NCBI RefSeq assembly: GCF_000471905.2
Contig: NW_006499563.1
Span: 5,735,501 to 5,799,500 of the forward strand
Source of the DNA: Amborella trichopoda
Lineage: Eukaryota > Streptophyta > Magnoliopsida > Amborellales > Amborellaceae
Direction of reading: 5' to 3'
Length of the DNA: 64,000 nt
Shown one piece after another: positions 23,391 to 34,985 of this stretch. A program made the position numbers and the translations under genes. The first letter of the stretch is position 1. Every line of letters begins with the position of its first letter. A model generated the notes under the pieces. It searched no databases. It was not told the origin of the DNA and saw nothing but the letters and a program-made list of their open reading frames with translations.

Positions 23391-24840
23391 AAGCAGGTAA
23401 GCAACACTATCACCTTTCTAAGGGGACTAAAGATCGTTGGTGTCGTACCATCAGATAAGAGGCCATTTCCTGTTAGAATGCACAAGCTTTCTTGATATAT
23501 TCAAAAAGAAAATGCGGGAGTGTCAGGAGTTTTACAATTTCCCTATAAGTGATCCCCAAGTCATTCCTCTATCGGGGCAAGAAGATCTCACAAAGCAGGA
23601 CCTTCCTAACAATGACTTGGACTCCATCGAATCCTCGACTTCCCAATCATGGACAGTCTACCAATGCGACTCAAGTCCTTAAGGCGAGAAGCAATTCACC
23701 AAGCTAGAGTTGTTCGCAAGCCCAACGAGACAAATAAAACATCACCTCAGAAAACCCTAAAGAGACAGCCACCAAGGGCTACTCGCCGAAGAAAAAAGAC
23801 CACTCAACCCACAGTCGAGCAAGAATTTCTCAGGCCCCTTCCGTCGCTACAACCTTTACTTGACTTCATCCCTGGCATGATCCTTCTTCCTTCTTCATCC
23901 TGTCAAGAAGACGTTCCATTTCCATCTACCACTCAGCACACGTTCAATGAGGATGACAATGTTAAATGCATTCCCCAACGGTTTAAGCAAGCAAAAGACC
24001 TAAATTACCCCCTGCACCCATCCAACCTTGGTGATGATGTAAAAAGCTGCCCAGATTGGTCTGATGAGGGGAACGACCTTAAAAGTTCCCCACCTTCTAA
24101 CCCTTGTCCTTCTTATTCTCCTGCTTCAAATTCTCGCTCTTCTACATCCTCTGCAGGTGCAACCTTGATATGATTGGACTTCGAGGCCCTTGATCGAGAA
24201 TTCGAAGGAATCAATATAAGCAGGATGCAGTGGAAACGATTGAGAAAGACTCTGGCACACGTAGCAGGATTCCAAACAATTACGGATGCTCTGGCAGCTA
24301 AAGCCAAGGTAAAGCCACCTTCTTCAAAGAAGCACATGTAGTCGAACTCAAAGAAACCCTAGTGGCCCCCTGAGCCCGACTTCGAGCAGAGGATGAGAGA
24401 ATCGATGGGGCAAAGCTTTTATTCTCAATAGGCTTGCCATATGGTGCAATTCTATGAAGCGCAAGTCATTGCGGTGCAAGCACTACACACATCTGCACAA
24501 GGACCGTGTGATTCATACGAGGACACTTCATGCCCAACCTTTGCTGAACCCCAAAATAAGCTCCTGCAGCCTGATTTGCTTCCCATGTTTGAGGTTGACC
24601 CTTTTGTCCCTCGATTCGAGAAAGGCATGACATACTCTGGAACCCTATTGGAAGCAGAGATATCAGGGTCAAGGGTCTCTGCGCTTGAGGTTGATGAAAC
24701 AACCTCTGAAAATAATGAGGAAGAGTTACAAGAGGCCTCAGAAGAATGGGAAGAAGGTGCTCAGGCCACAGCTAACGAACTCAAAGAAATAAATCTTAGA
24801 GACGAAGCAGATCCTAGATCCACTTTCCTTTCAGCTAGTA
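23391..24840 (+). pseudogene. Gag-pol spacer of element A, no protease found
   Basis: Two sizeable frames, 23649-24173 (174 codons, basic near its start with RRRKK and PRATRRRK, then Pro/Ser-rich) and 24441-24989 (182 codons, Glu-rich), lead directly into RT. The segment EALDREFEGINISRMQWKRL at 24184-24243 resembles the conserved block ahead of RT in Tat polyproteins. I searched for the D-T/S-G/A protease motif and did not see it. Element B, by contrast, keeps a protease, so A has probably lost it. Confidence 0.5.
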
Positions 24841-25735
24841 CGTCTCCAGAAGAGAAAGAGGACTTCACTACTTTCTTGGGAGCAAACTGTGACATATTTG
24901 CTTGGCATTATCATGAGATGCTCGGCTTAAACCCTCAAGTAGCTGTTCCCCATCTCGACATCGATCTGACTATCAAACCCGTCAAATAGAAATAGAGAAG
25001 GTTCTGGCCTGACCTCGAGATGCAGATAGACGCCGACTTGACCAAACTCAAACAAGAAGGATTTACTCATGAAGTCAAGTACCAGAAATGACTAGCAAAT
25101 GTTGTTCCAATAATGAAGGCTTTATTCATGAAGTCAAGTACCCAAAATGATTAGCAAATGTTGTTCCAATAAAGAAGAAAAATTGTCAAATCAGGGTTTA
25201 CATTGACTTCTGCAACCTCAAATCAGGGTTTGCATTGCGTATCCAAAGAACGACTTCCCATTGCCATTCACCGAGATGCTTAACGACTCAATGGCTCACT
25301 GTCAAATCTTTTACTTCATGGATTGTTACTCCGGGTATAACTAAATAACGATGGCGCCTGAAGATGAAGAAGTCATTGCATTCTTAACTCCGAAAGGGTC
25401 TTCTATTACATGATGATGCCTTTTTGATTAAAGAACGCTAGTGCCACATACCAGAGAGCAGTGACGACCATCTTCAAAGATATGATGCACAAAGAAGTGG
25501 AATGTTATATAGACGATTTGGTGGTAAAATCTAAAGAGGCGGATGCTCACATGAGAGACCTTGAAAAGGTATTTGAGTGTTTGCGTCTTCATCAACTTAA
25601 AATGAACTTGCTAAGATGTACTTTCGGCGTGTGCTCCAAAAAATTCTTGGGGTTCATAGTTAAACATCGAGGGCTTGAATTTGAGTCAGTCAAGATCAAG
25701 GCAATTCAAGAAATGCCGTAACCGACTACACTTTG
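24841..25735 (+). pseudogene. Reverse transcriptase remnant, element A
   Basis: RT copies element RNA into cDNA. Visible blocks are CDIFAWHYHEMLGL (24891 on), VPHLDIDLTIKPVK, NVVP, a degenerate fingers region, GVFYYMMMPF and KNASATYQRA. The catalytic YIDD box is at 25506-25517 within CYIDDLVVKS, followed by HLRDLEKVFECL-like thumb and connection blocks (LKMNLLRC, KKFLGFIVKHRGLE). The stretch 24987-25440 is badly damaged by stops, a 59-bp tandem duplication and a short repeat. The final open frame is 25461-25721. Confidence 0.88.
25067..25184 (+). repeat. 59-bp tandem duplication within RT
   Basis: TCATGAAGTCAAGTACC begins at 25067 and again at 25126. Both copies continue through a TAGCAAATGTTGTTCCAATA segment with a few substitutions. 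It duplicates the RT block that reads EVKYPK-LANVVP and by itself destroys the protein. Confidence 0.85.
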
Positions 25736-25779
25736 AGAACTGCTCTCCCTCCAAGGGAAACTGACATACATTCGCAGGT

Positions 25780-26310
25780 TTATCTTGAACCTCGCAGGTC
25801 ATTGTAAACCCTTTACACACCTGCTAAAGAAAGATACCCCGTTCATCTGGGATGAAGCATGTTAGGCAACCCTTGACGACATCAAGTATTATTTACTCAA
25901 CCCTACAGTACTCTTTACATCAGTATTGGGAAAACCCCTCATTCTATAGTGACTACTTTGGACGAGTCACGCAAAAAATTGTTGGCACAAAACAATATAG
26001 ATGGAAAAGAGATTGCGTTATATTACCTCTGCCGCAGGATGAAAGCGGCCGAGAAAAATTATCCCCCTATTGAGAAGATGTGCTTGGCCTCGATCTTCAC
26101 AGTACAAAAACTTCGCCATTACTTGCTTGGTCATGAAGTTAAACTTATATCGAAAGTTGATCCTATAAAGTTTCTCATGACACGCCTATCTTTGTCGGGA
26201 TGCCTTACTAAGTGGGCATTATTGCTGATGGAGTTTGACATCATGTATGTCCCATAGAAGGCCATCAAGGGCTAGGCCTTGGTTGACTTTCTCGTAGCAC
26301 ACCCCGTGTC
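25780..26310 (+). pseudogene. RNase H (gypsy type) remnant, element A
   Basis: Downstream of RT, frames give HLLKKDTPFIWDEAC, then LDESRKKLLAQNNIDGKEIALYYLCRRM and AEKNYPPIEKMCLASIFTVQKLRHYLLGH, then CLTKWALLLMEFDI. This is the standard gypsy RNase H order, which degrades template RNA. One frame shift occurs near 25949 and stops lie at about 25861 and 26257. The block around VDFLVAHP at about 26281 is the usual junction to the second RNase H in Tat elements. Confidence 0.82.
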
Positions 26311-26339
26311 GGTGGAATCTTTTTTATCAAGCGACCTCC

Positions 26340-26660
26340 CCGATGTAGAAGTATTATGTACCATGAGGCAGAATATCAAACCCTTATAATTGGGTTAGAG
26401 ATAACATTCGACCTAGATTTGGGGCAGCTAAAGATCTATGGTGACTCCGAGTTGGTTATCCAGCAACTTAAAGGGATCTATGATGTATGGAAAGACACTT
26501 TCAAGCCTTATTACGATACTGGAAAATCATATATAGCTCAGTTTGAAGATGTATCCCTGAGTCACATCCCTAGAAGGCCAAACTCACAGGCTTATTCACT
26601 TGCGAACTCGACACTACAATTCAGTTGTCCTCATCAGGACCCATGCTTGTTTGGGTGAGA
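26340..26660 (+). pseudogene. Second (archaeal-like) RNase H, element A
   Basis: The frame 26356-26658 reads AEYQTLIIGLE, IYGDSELVIQQLKG and SLSHIPRRPNSQAYSLAN. This is the additional RNase H that is diagnostic of the Tat lineage. The Asp in GDS and the Glu of AEY are present. The last acidic position of the family's QADALA block is replaced (QAYSLA), so activity is unlikely. The frame is otherwise open for 100 codons. Confidence 0.82.
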
Positions 26661-26859
26661 AAATGGAGACACATCGAACTAAGAACCAAGGTTGATGCGG
26701 ATGACGAGAGAAATATCTTCCCCGAGTTCCCTCCTTATCCATTTGGAGCACTTCTATCAGCCAAATAAGTAATTCATATTGAACAAGGAATAACACAGAG
26801 TCAAGGAGCTAAGATTCGAAATTAAGAACCATAATTCTTTGACCCAATATGAACAGAAA

Positions 26860-28270
26860 TTGAGCAGGTAGAAGATTGGAGAGAGCCCATCACTAGTTTC
26901 CTAAAACATGGCAGGCTCCCATAAGATCGTGCCAAATGCAACAACATGCGTTGAATGTCGACCAAGCATACCCTCCTTGAAGGAGATGCTCTCCTCAGAC
27001 CGTCATTTGAAGACATTCTTCTTAGATGTGTGGACATCCAAGAAGCAAACAAGGTGTTAGAAGAAGTATACTTAGGCATTTGTGGACTACACCAGTCCTG
27101 TCCTAAGCTCTATGAACGAATACGCAGGTTGGGATACTATTGGCCTTCCATGATCTCCGATTCCTTAAGCTATGCTAAAAAGTGCCAAGTATGCCAAATA
27201 CACTCCAGCCTGGTTCACCAGCCTCCAGAGCCCTTACACCCAGCGGTTGCATCATGGCCCTTCTCATAATGGGGTATGGACATCATAGGGCCTATTGACC
27301 CTCCTTCCGCAATGGGCCATGTTTTTATCCTAGCCGCAATAGATTATTTCTCTAAGTGGGCTGCAGCCATTCCCCTCAAGCAGGTTCCTAGGATAGCGGT
27401 GGCCAACTTTGTTTGACATTATATCATATATTGCTTTAGAGTGCCCGACCAAATTATATCTGACAACGCTCCTCAATTTAGGAGTCATCACATCAATCGC
27501 TTGGTTAACCAATTTGATTTCAAATGGAGGTACTCGACTATGTACCACCCTCGGGCGAATGGATTAGCTGAGGCTTTTAATAAGACTCTGTGCAACATTT
27601 TAAGATAGTCAGTATAAAAAACAAGGTAAAACTGGCATGAGAAGCTTCCTGAAGCACTATGGGCTTATCATACTACTACGCAAAATGCTGTTGATTCCAC
27701 TCCTTATTCTCTGGTCTATGGGGGCGAAGCAGTTTTACCTCTCGAAATACATATCCCTTCACTGCAAGGTGCTATTCACCAAGGAATAACAGAAGATGAG
27801 AGAGTCAAGCTTCGGTATAAGAATTGGATGCACTTGATGGAAAGAGGCAAGAAGCTTNNNNNNNNNNNNNNNNNNNNNNNNNNNNNNNNNNNNNNNNNNN
27901 NNNNNNNNNNNNNNNNNNNNNNNNNNNNNNNNNNNNNNNNNNNNNNNNNNNNNNNNNNNNNNNNNNNNNNNNNNNNNNNNNNNNNNNNNNNNNNNNNNNN
28001 NNNNNNNNNNNNNNNNNNNNNNNNNNNNNNNNNNNNNNNNNNNNNNNNNNNNNNNNNNNNNNNNNNNATCCACTCATTCACACGTGGTGATCTAATCTTA
28101 GCTATTAAGAGGCCTAACGTTATGCATGGCCGACGTAAAGGGAGGTTTGATCCAAAGTTGGAAGGTCCCTTTATAGTAAAAAAGGTCTCGCCCAACAGAG
28201 GCTACATACTGGCAAATCTTGGAGGAGGGGAAGCAATGCCCCCTATCAATGGATGATAGTTAAAGAAGTA
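26860..28270 (+). pseudogene. Integrase remnant, element A (interrupted by assembly gap)
   Basis: Integrase inserts the cDNA into the genome. The N-terminal zinc-binding region reads EEVYLGICGLHQS and later CQVCQIH, and the first His of the HHCC set appears to be Tyr. The DDE core has Asp in GMDIIGP at 27279, Asp in ISDNAPQF at 27462, and Glu in GLAEAFNK at 27570. The last two are separated by exactly 35 residues, the canonical DDX35E spacing. After the gap, FTRGDLIL, GRFDPKLEGPFIV and LKKYYP mark the C-terminal GPY/F-type domain. Stops occur at about 27268, 27414 and 27606, so it is inactive. Confidence 0.9.
27858..28067. other. Assembly gap, 210 N
   Basis: A run of N inside the integrase. 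By family comparison the missing part between the MERGKKL block and FTRGDLIL should encode only about 22-25 residues, so either the gap length is arbitrary or extra sequence lies within it. Confidence 1.
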
Positions 28271-29597
28271 CTATCCGTGATGCGTATTCAAAAGAAAGGG
28301 ACTCAACACGAAATTAAGCAAGAGAGTCCAAACAAATTCTAACTCTTTTTATTGTAGTAAAATTGAGTTACAATTTACAAAGGAGCCCATTATTAGGGAG
28401 GTTACAAGTCTCTCGCATTTGAGGATAAGAGGACAGTTACAGACCAAAACTTGTAGTTCCGCTCTTGCATCTGAGGATAAGAGGATGATAGGCCAAACCA
28501 AGTGTCTGCCTCATGGTAAAGAAGCAAACCCACCAAAGAAAGGCCCTTCTCATAAAGAAGAAGCGAAACCAATTGGGGAGTTAGCTTTAATTTATCTGAC
28601 GACTAAGAGGATGGTTACAGGCCAGAAGATGAAGCGAAGCCACTCCAAGAAGTTAACTTTAGTCCATTCGACGTGTGTATCAAACATGCAAGACAAATAT
28701 CTCACCTGACTTGTACATCAAACATACAACGTAGGATTCATTCGACATGTATATCAAACATACAAAATAGGCTAGACCTAGCAAGGAACTTTCTTATGAC
28801 GGAAAGCATACCCTGGTCACAGTGGATGCCCATCCACAGAACAACATGGATCTCACTATTGTGCTGGAGAATTTGGCTACCAATGCATACCACATGCCCT
28901 GTCTTACCATCATTCACCACTTTTTGCCGGCCCATGAACATCGCCATGCATAGCTCATCATCGAACCTTAGAAATTCTGCACATGACTTATCACCACATG
29001 CGAGCATTACTCTCCGCATCATGACAGGCCACACTACTGATGAGCCCCGGCTGTGTCTCTTCAGGCTAACGCTGGTTGCTGTTCTTAAGGATCAACACCA
29101 GTTGTCTTAGCGCAGGTTATGCTTCTAAACCATCAATGCCAGTTTCCCCAACGACGGCTGCACTTCTGTTAGCGTCGGACCTATCGAGACTATTCTCATC
29201 CCGAGGTTCCTCTTTTTCGAGACCTAAGTTTCGATACCTCCCTTAATGGTCACATGAACAAGGGCGACGGTACACCTTCCCCACGACGGTTCACCTCCTG
29301 CAACCATACACCTTCCACGACGGTCCACCTCCCATGACCGTTCGTCTCCTGTTGGAACTCCCCTGCCGTTCTCGAAAAACCTCTACAACACCACTAACAA
29401 GGCCGGGACATCACCAGAACCTCATCGAAAACTTCTGCAAACTTTCCCTAAGTCCCTGGGAACCTCTGTGAAATCACAGCAATGCTGGAAAATTCACTTA
29501 GAGATTTCCTCTGTCGCGTTTTGACCGGGACGTCACCAAAACCTTTGCAAAGTTACCAAATCCCCGATAAACCACTTAAAACTCTCAAAAAACCTGT
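28271..29597 (+). other. Element A 3' UTR, first part
   Basis: Non-coding after the integrase. It contains local repeats: two copies of a GAGGATAAGAGGA block (28421-28490), three copies of a CAAACATACAA type motif (28680-28770), and short doubled blocks around CCACGACGGT at 29280-29330 and ACCGGGACGTCACC/GCCGGGACATCACC at 29402 and 29524. A minus-strand frame of 98 codons (29034-28738) has no recognised motif. Confidence 0.55.
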
Positions 29598-30780
29598 CAT
29601 CCCCAGTGGAGTTGTACCTAGGTCGTTGCCCCAAAGTCGTGACCTATCATCCCCAATGGAGTTAGGAGAGGGCCACTGTCCCTCATCCCCCAATAGGAGT
29701 CACACCCATACTGCAGCCCATTATCCCCAATGGAGTTAGGGTCATTCTTATCTCTTCAATTCGCAGTGGGTCTGTTTCAAACCAAGCTATCTTATCCCCA
29801 GGAAGTCGGGTTACCTGTCATAAGCCAATTGCCCATAGAGTCACATCTTTCACCCCAGGGAGTAAGATTGCCCCCCTAATCCCCAGTGAAGTCCGCTTCC
29901 TTTCGCCATCCCTCGTTGGGCCAACATCTCCATCTGAGCCCTCTGCTTGTGCATGGCCTTAACCATTTTATCACCAGGGAGTTGGATTGGCACCCACAAA
30001 CCTATTCCCCATGGAGCTTCACCTACATGGCAAGGTCCAAATCATACGACCTTAAACTGTAACGGACATCTAGTTGCACGACCTTAAACTGCATGGTCAT
30101 AGTTGTATGAATTTAAACTGCATAACCACGATCCAAACCATATGACCTTAAACAGTAGTGGAGGTCTAGTTGCATGACTTAAACTGCATGGTCCTAGTTG
30201 TATGACTTTAAACTGTATAACCATGGTCCAAACACTCTGACCTTAAACTGTAGAGAAGGTCTAGTTGCACAACCTTAAACTGTTAGGTTTTAGTTGCATG
30301 ACTTTGAACTGCATGACCATGACTCAAACTATATGACCTTAAATTGTAGCGGAGGTCTAGTTGTGGGACCTCAAACTGCATGGTCTTAGTTGTATGATTT
30401 TAAACTGCATAAGCACGGTCCAACTGTATGTCCTTAAACAATTGTGCGCATCCTGGCTGCATGACGATAAACTTCTTTGCACAGATCTCGAAGGTATGAC
30501 CTTTAAATGCGCATACGCCTTTACGTGCACTTTCACGCATGCCTTGCCTAACCTACCTGTGTTATCTCCCCAGTGAGTTCATTCCTTTCATCATCCTATA
30601 TGATTCCCCAGTGAGTCTCACCCGCGCTCACAAAATGACGAACCATCCCACCATCCATACTCGTTGTAAGTTAGTGGGTCACCATCATCCACTCACATTT
30701 CATACATCATCCATTTGTCATAGGTAGCCTCATGCCAATTCCCCAAGTGAGTCAAACCACCACCATACTCACTCCATGAC
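29598..30780 (+). repeat. Dispersed PBS-complement motif, about ten degenerate copies
   Basis: Motifs of the form TCCCCAGTGGAGTT or close variants recur at about 29600, 29652, 29726, 29800, 29863, 29880, 29969, 30006, 30569, 30604 and 30740. The first, TCCCCAGTGGAGTTGT (29600-29615), is an exact reverse complement of the element's own PBS. Others differ by one to several bases. The spacing is irregular. Confidence 0.7.
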
Positions 30781-31290
30781 CTCTATAGACTACCATCCAT
30801 CTCAATTATGGTCCAAACTATATGACCTTAAATTGTAGCGGAGGTCTAGGTGCACGACCTTAAACTACCAAGTCCTAGTTGCACGATTCTAAACTGCATA
30901 ACCATGGTCCAAACTATATGACCTTAAACTGTAGTAGAGGTCTAATTGCACGACCATAAATTGCATGAACCCAGTTATATGACTTTAAACTGCATAATCA
31001 TGGTCCAAACTATATGACCTTATACTATAGTGGAGGTCTAGTTGCACGACCTTAAACTGCCAGGTCCTAGTTGCATGACTCTAAACTGCATAACCATGGT
31101 CCAAACTATATGAGCTTAAACTGTAGTGGAGGTTTAGTTGCATAACCTTAAACTGCATGGTTCTAGTTGTATGACTTTAAACTGCATAATCACGGTCCAG
31201 CTGTATGACCTTAAGCCATAGTGCACGTCCTCACTGCATGACAATAAACTGCTTTGCATAGGTCCCGGAGGCCTGACCTTAAACATGCCT
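30030..31290 (+). repeat. Higher-order tandem array in element A 3' UTR
   Basis: A monomer of about 32 bp built on ACCTTAAACTG is arranged as a trimer of about 96 bp (successive monomers continue GTAGTGGAGGTCTAG, CATGGTCCTAGTTG and CATAACCATGGTCC). About five trimers lie at 30030-30450, ending with a CTGCATGACGATAAAC block. A 300-bp interruption follows, then about five more trimers at 30800-31230, ending with the same block. The whole array is therefore itself duplicated. Confidence 0.85.
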
Positions 31291-32381
31291 TCACAAAAAA
31301 AAAAAAATGAAAAAAAATAATGAGCATGGTGTTTACCTGAACAAGGGAACGCCATGAGTAAAAAAGACTGACGGACATGGTCATGAAACCATGAATAAAA
31401 GAGTTCCGTGAATAAAACAAAACCGAGCACGGTGAAAACCCGAAAGGGCATCGTGAGTAAAAATAGATGAAAAGGGTGGACATGGTCAAAACGTCATGGG
31501 TAAAAGAGCCTCAAAATAAAAAGAAGTTGGTGAAAACCATCTCTATGGCGCCGCTTCCCAAGTTCAAGCAAAAATCCACAAAGGATGCTTGGACCAATAA
31601 ACAGGTTGATACAACACTCGCGGCTTCAGCCCTCATTCAAAAAGAAGAAAATCCCTGGTAACACTACCAGGAATCCAAAAATACAAGCTTCAACGAAAAG
31701 ATTTCAACAACCTGAGTCCAATTGCAAAAGGGCTCAAAAGACAGAAGCCTCCTGAAGATGGCATGACAAGTCTCATGAGGAAGAACATTATTCCCATGTG
31801 GTCACAAATAAACTTTGGAAACAAGCACTACAAAGGTAAGAAATTGACAAAGCTAGGGTGAAACCTGGCAGAGACTTTTGCTCACCTAGCCGGCAGTCCA
31901 GACCTTCGGGATCGACTAATAAAACTGCCCCCGACTAGACCCGATAGACGAGACCTATAGTGGTACTCTGATCATCAAAAGTAAACCTGGTATAGTAGAA
32001 AACCTCGTCGACCAAAAGCAAACGAACCCAGACCAATGGGAACAGTGCCTTTCGACATGGCAATCAATTACCAGACGAGACTGATTCTGACTGATGAAGT
32101 CCGTACAAAATTCTTAGCTTCATAATCGCCAATAGTCCACAAGAGGGTGAGGACTTCAATAAGATCCCTCAAAAAAGTCTTTTATCCCCCTAAAGTCTCA
32201 ATGGGCGGACTTGTGAACAATCTATCCCTATGTCTGAGCATCCTTGTTACACCATTATGTGAATCTACTCAACGTTGACGCGGTCCTGTGGCTAGGAAGA
32301 AAAACAGTAAACGTCGAAGGAAATTTTTTGAGTGATTGTCCTTCTTGCTTCTCTTGAAGCACAAAATTCGATGGGGCAAGC
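31291..32381 (+). other. Element A 3' UTR, last part, to the 3' LTR
   Basis: It begins with an A-rich patch and two or three repeats of a CATGGTCATGAAACCATGAGTAAAA type block (31320-31505), also found in element F at 43300-43510. It continues with the shared segment GTTGGTGAAAACCATC (31529) and ends GATGGGGCAAGC before the LTR. No ORF was recognised. Confidence 0.6.
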
Positions 32382-33679
32382 TGTTTGAATGTATTTTTCA
32401 ACACCTTGGTCCCTGATAGGAAGCAGGTCAATAAAGCCTACAAAACAATGGAAATTCCTGATAGTCTCATAATGGCACCAAAATAAGTCAAGATCTTGAT
32501 CATTACTTCAAAAGACCAACTGCCAAGTTTCATCACGATCAGACATGTCTAAGGCAATAAACACAAAGAAACAATTTTAGCAAAATCCGTCTTTAGCACC
32601 CTTAAATGGACTCTATAACTAGATCCATACTTTTGGGGCTTCAAATAGATGTGGGACTACTACCATTAGATCCAAAATGGTCTAAAACCCCTATGGCTCA
32701 AGTTTCACCATAATCGAGCACTCTAGGACAAAGTTATGGGTAAAAGACTAAAAAGGGAAAGGTTGCACACTATTTCCATGTGGCCTCACTACATCAAAAC
32801 ACCATTAAAGATGTCTAATTTTGTAGTCATGGGAAGTCACTGTCAGGGCCAATATCTCACTCGTTCCAAGTCAGATCGCTCTTAAATTTGGTGAGCATGT
32901 TTGTGTCATCAAGACAAGCAATTCGATATGTGGTACGCCCGGTGACGACACCCGAGCAGGGAGAAAAACTAAATGAAAATCGCTGATCTATTACGGAAGT
33001 TGTAGAAAATTTAGCAGCAGCACGCCTCGTTCGAGATGTCAGATCACGATGCTCGACCGATCGACATGAAACAAATTACATTATATGTGTGAGGTCCAAG
33101 GCTATCTATGGTCCGAACCTCGCGTATGATGAATTGTTGGATTTCATAGACGAAGGAGTCAAAGCTTCTGTAAATTTTGCCCATCGGATTTCAAGATTTT
33201 GGTCAAAAACTCAAGATGACAAAATCTTCATCTAGACACGAAATCAAGCTACATTTGTTGCAACGTGATCACGAAGGCATGCTCATTGTGATTCAATGAA
33301 GAAATCACAAAAAAACATCAAGGAACGAGTGCACTATCGATCCGAAGTTTTCAAGATTCATCCAAAATTCAACTCTCATGATCGTTGCTCAAAAGCACGA
33401 TCCATGACTCAAAGTTGGTGTCAAAATAATAGCCATGCCGAGACCTACAAGAAAACAATAATCTTTCAATCAAACAGGCATTAGAAGTACCCCGAGCCAC
33501 GAAAAATCATGTAAGTTCTCGAGAAGCAGCAGGGACTATTCTGAAATTTCACACATTTTTAGGCAGGGGCAAAACAGTCCTTTTGTACCCATTTTAAAAT
33601 TTCTTTAAATTCAATTAAATTGTAATTATCTTCAATTCTAGCTAGTTTTTGAGCGTAGACCCACGTTTTAGCCCAACTC

Positions 33680-33686
33680 TATATAA
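33680..33686 (+). promoter_or_regulatory. TATA box of element A 3' LTR
   Basis: TATATAA in the same context as at 18413. Confidence 0.65.
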
Positions 33687-33984
33687 ACATGCAAAGCTAA
33701 ATTCTAAAGACCCTCCATTCATTTTTCATTGATTAAATAAAACTTCCATTCTTGCTAAAGTTCTTGGGTATATCTTAGAGAGATATAAGAGAGAGAAGAA
33801 AAGGGTCGGTACCCTTCGAGCAGGTAACTTTCTCTCTCCTCCCCTCTTTCTCTCTCCACCCCTTTGTCTCGCCTTTATATCTTTCTCTCTCCTCCCCTCT
33901 TTCTCTCTCCTCCCTTATTTCTCTCTCCTCCCCTATTTCTCGTTCCTATCTCTATCTCTCTTCTTCTTGTCTGTATCTCCTTCT

Positions 33985-34985
33985 CTTTTGAAGCCAGTTG
34001 ACAAAGTCTAACATCAGTTGGATTTCTCTCTCTCCTTCTCTTTTGAAGCCAATCGGTGAAGTCTAGCGTCAGCTAGATTTTCTCTCTCCTTCTCTTTTAA
34101 AGCCAGTCAGTGAAGCCTAGTGCCAATTGGATTTCTCTCTCTTCTTTTCTGTCACAGTCGGTGAAGCCTAGCACCAGCTCGATCTCTATCTCTTGCTACT
34201 CTTCCATCACAACCAACACAAGATTAGCTTCAGCTGGGTCTCTCCTTCTCTCTTCTCCTCATAGTCAGTGAAGCCTAGCACTGACTGGATTTTCTCTCTC
34301 TTTTCCTCACAGTCGGTGAAGATTAACGTCGACTGCATTTTCTCTCTCTGCTCCTCATAGTCGACGAAGCCCAACGCCAACTACATTTTCTCTCTCTTCT
34401 AGTCATAGTCGATGAAGCTTAATGTTGACTACATTTTCTCTCTCTTCTTCTGACCGTCGATGAAGCCTAGCACTGATTGCATTTTCTCTCTCTTCTTTTG
34501 ATACTCAATGAAGCCAAGTGCTGACTACATTTTCTCTCTCTTCTTTTGACAGTCGATGAAGACTAGCACCGACTATGTTTTCTCTTTCTTCTTCTGATAG
34601 TCGGTGAAGCTTAACACCGGCTGCATTTTCTCTCGCTTCTTCTGACAATCGATAAAGCCGGGCGCTAAATGTGTTTTCTCTCTTTTCTTTTGACACAGTC
34701 AATGAAGCTTAATGCAGACTGCATTATCTCTCTTCTTCTGACACAATCGGTGAAGTCTAATGCCGACTGCATTTTCTCTATCTTCTTCTGACACAGTTGG
34801 TGAAGCATAGTGCCGATTGCATTTTTTCCCTCTTCTTCAGGCACCGTCGGTGAAGCCTAGCACCGACACGTCTTCTCTCTCTTCTCCTCTGTATAACATA
34901 GTCGGTGAAGCCTAGCGCCGACTGCATTTTTTCTCTCTTCCTTTTAACACAATCGGTAATGCTTAGCGCAGACTATGTCCTCCTT
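33985..34985 (+). repeat. Stem-loop array in element A 3' LTR
   Basis: About 20 units equivalent to those at 18671-19545. A clean example is at about 34263-34288, with 5' arm AGTCAGTG, loop AAGCCTAG and 3' arm CACTGACT. Spacers are CT-rich. Confidence 0.82.

Noticed and set aside
27759-28256. ORFs on both strands crossing the N run
   Set aside because: They are open only because N codons were translated as X. Only the integrase frame on the plus strand is supported on both sides.
29598-29620. Possible tRNA gene from the tRNA-like 3' end sequence
   Set aside because: Only the acceptor-arm-like 15-16 nt is present. No anticodon arm, D arm or full cloverleaf could be traced around any of the copies.
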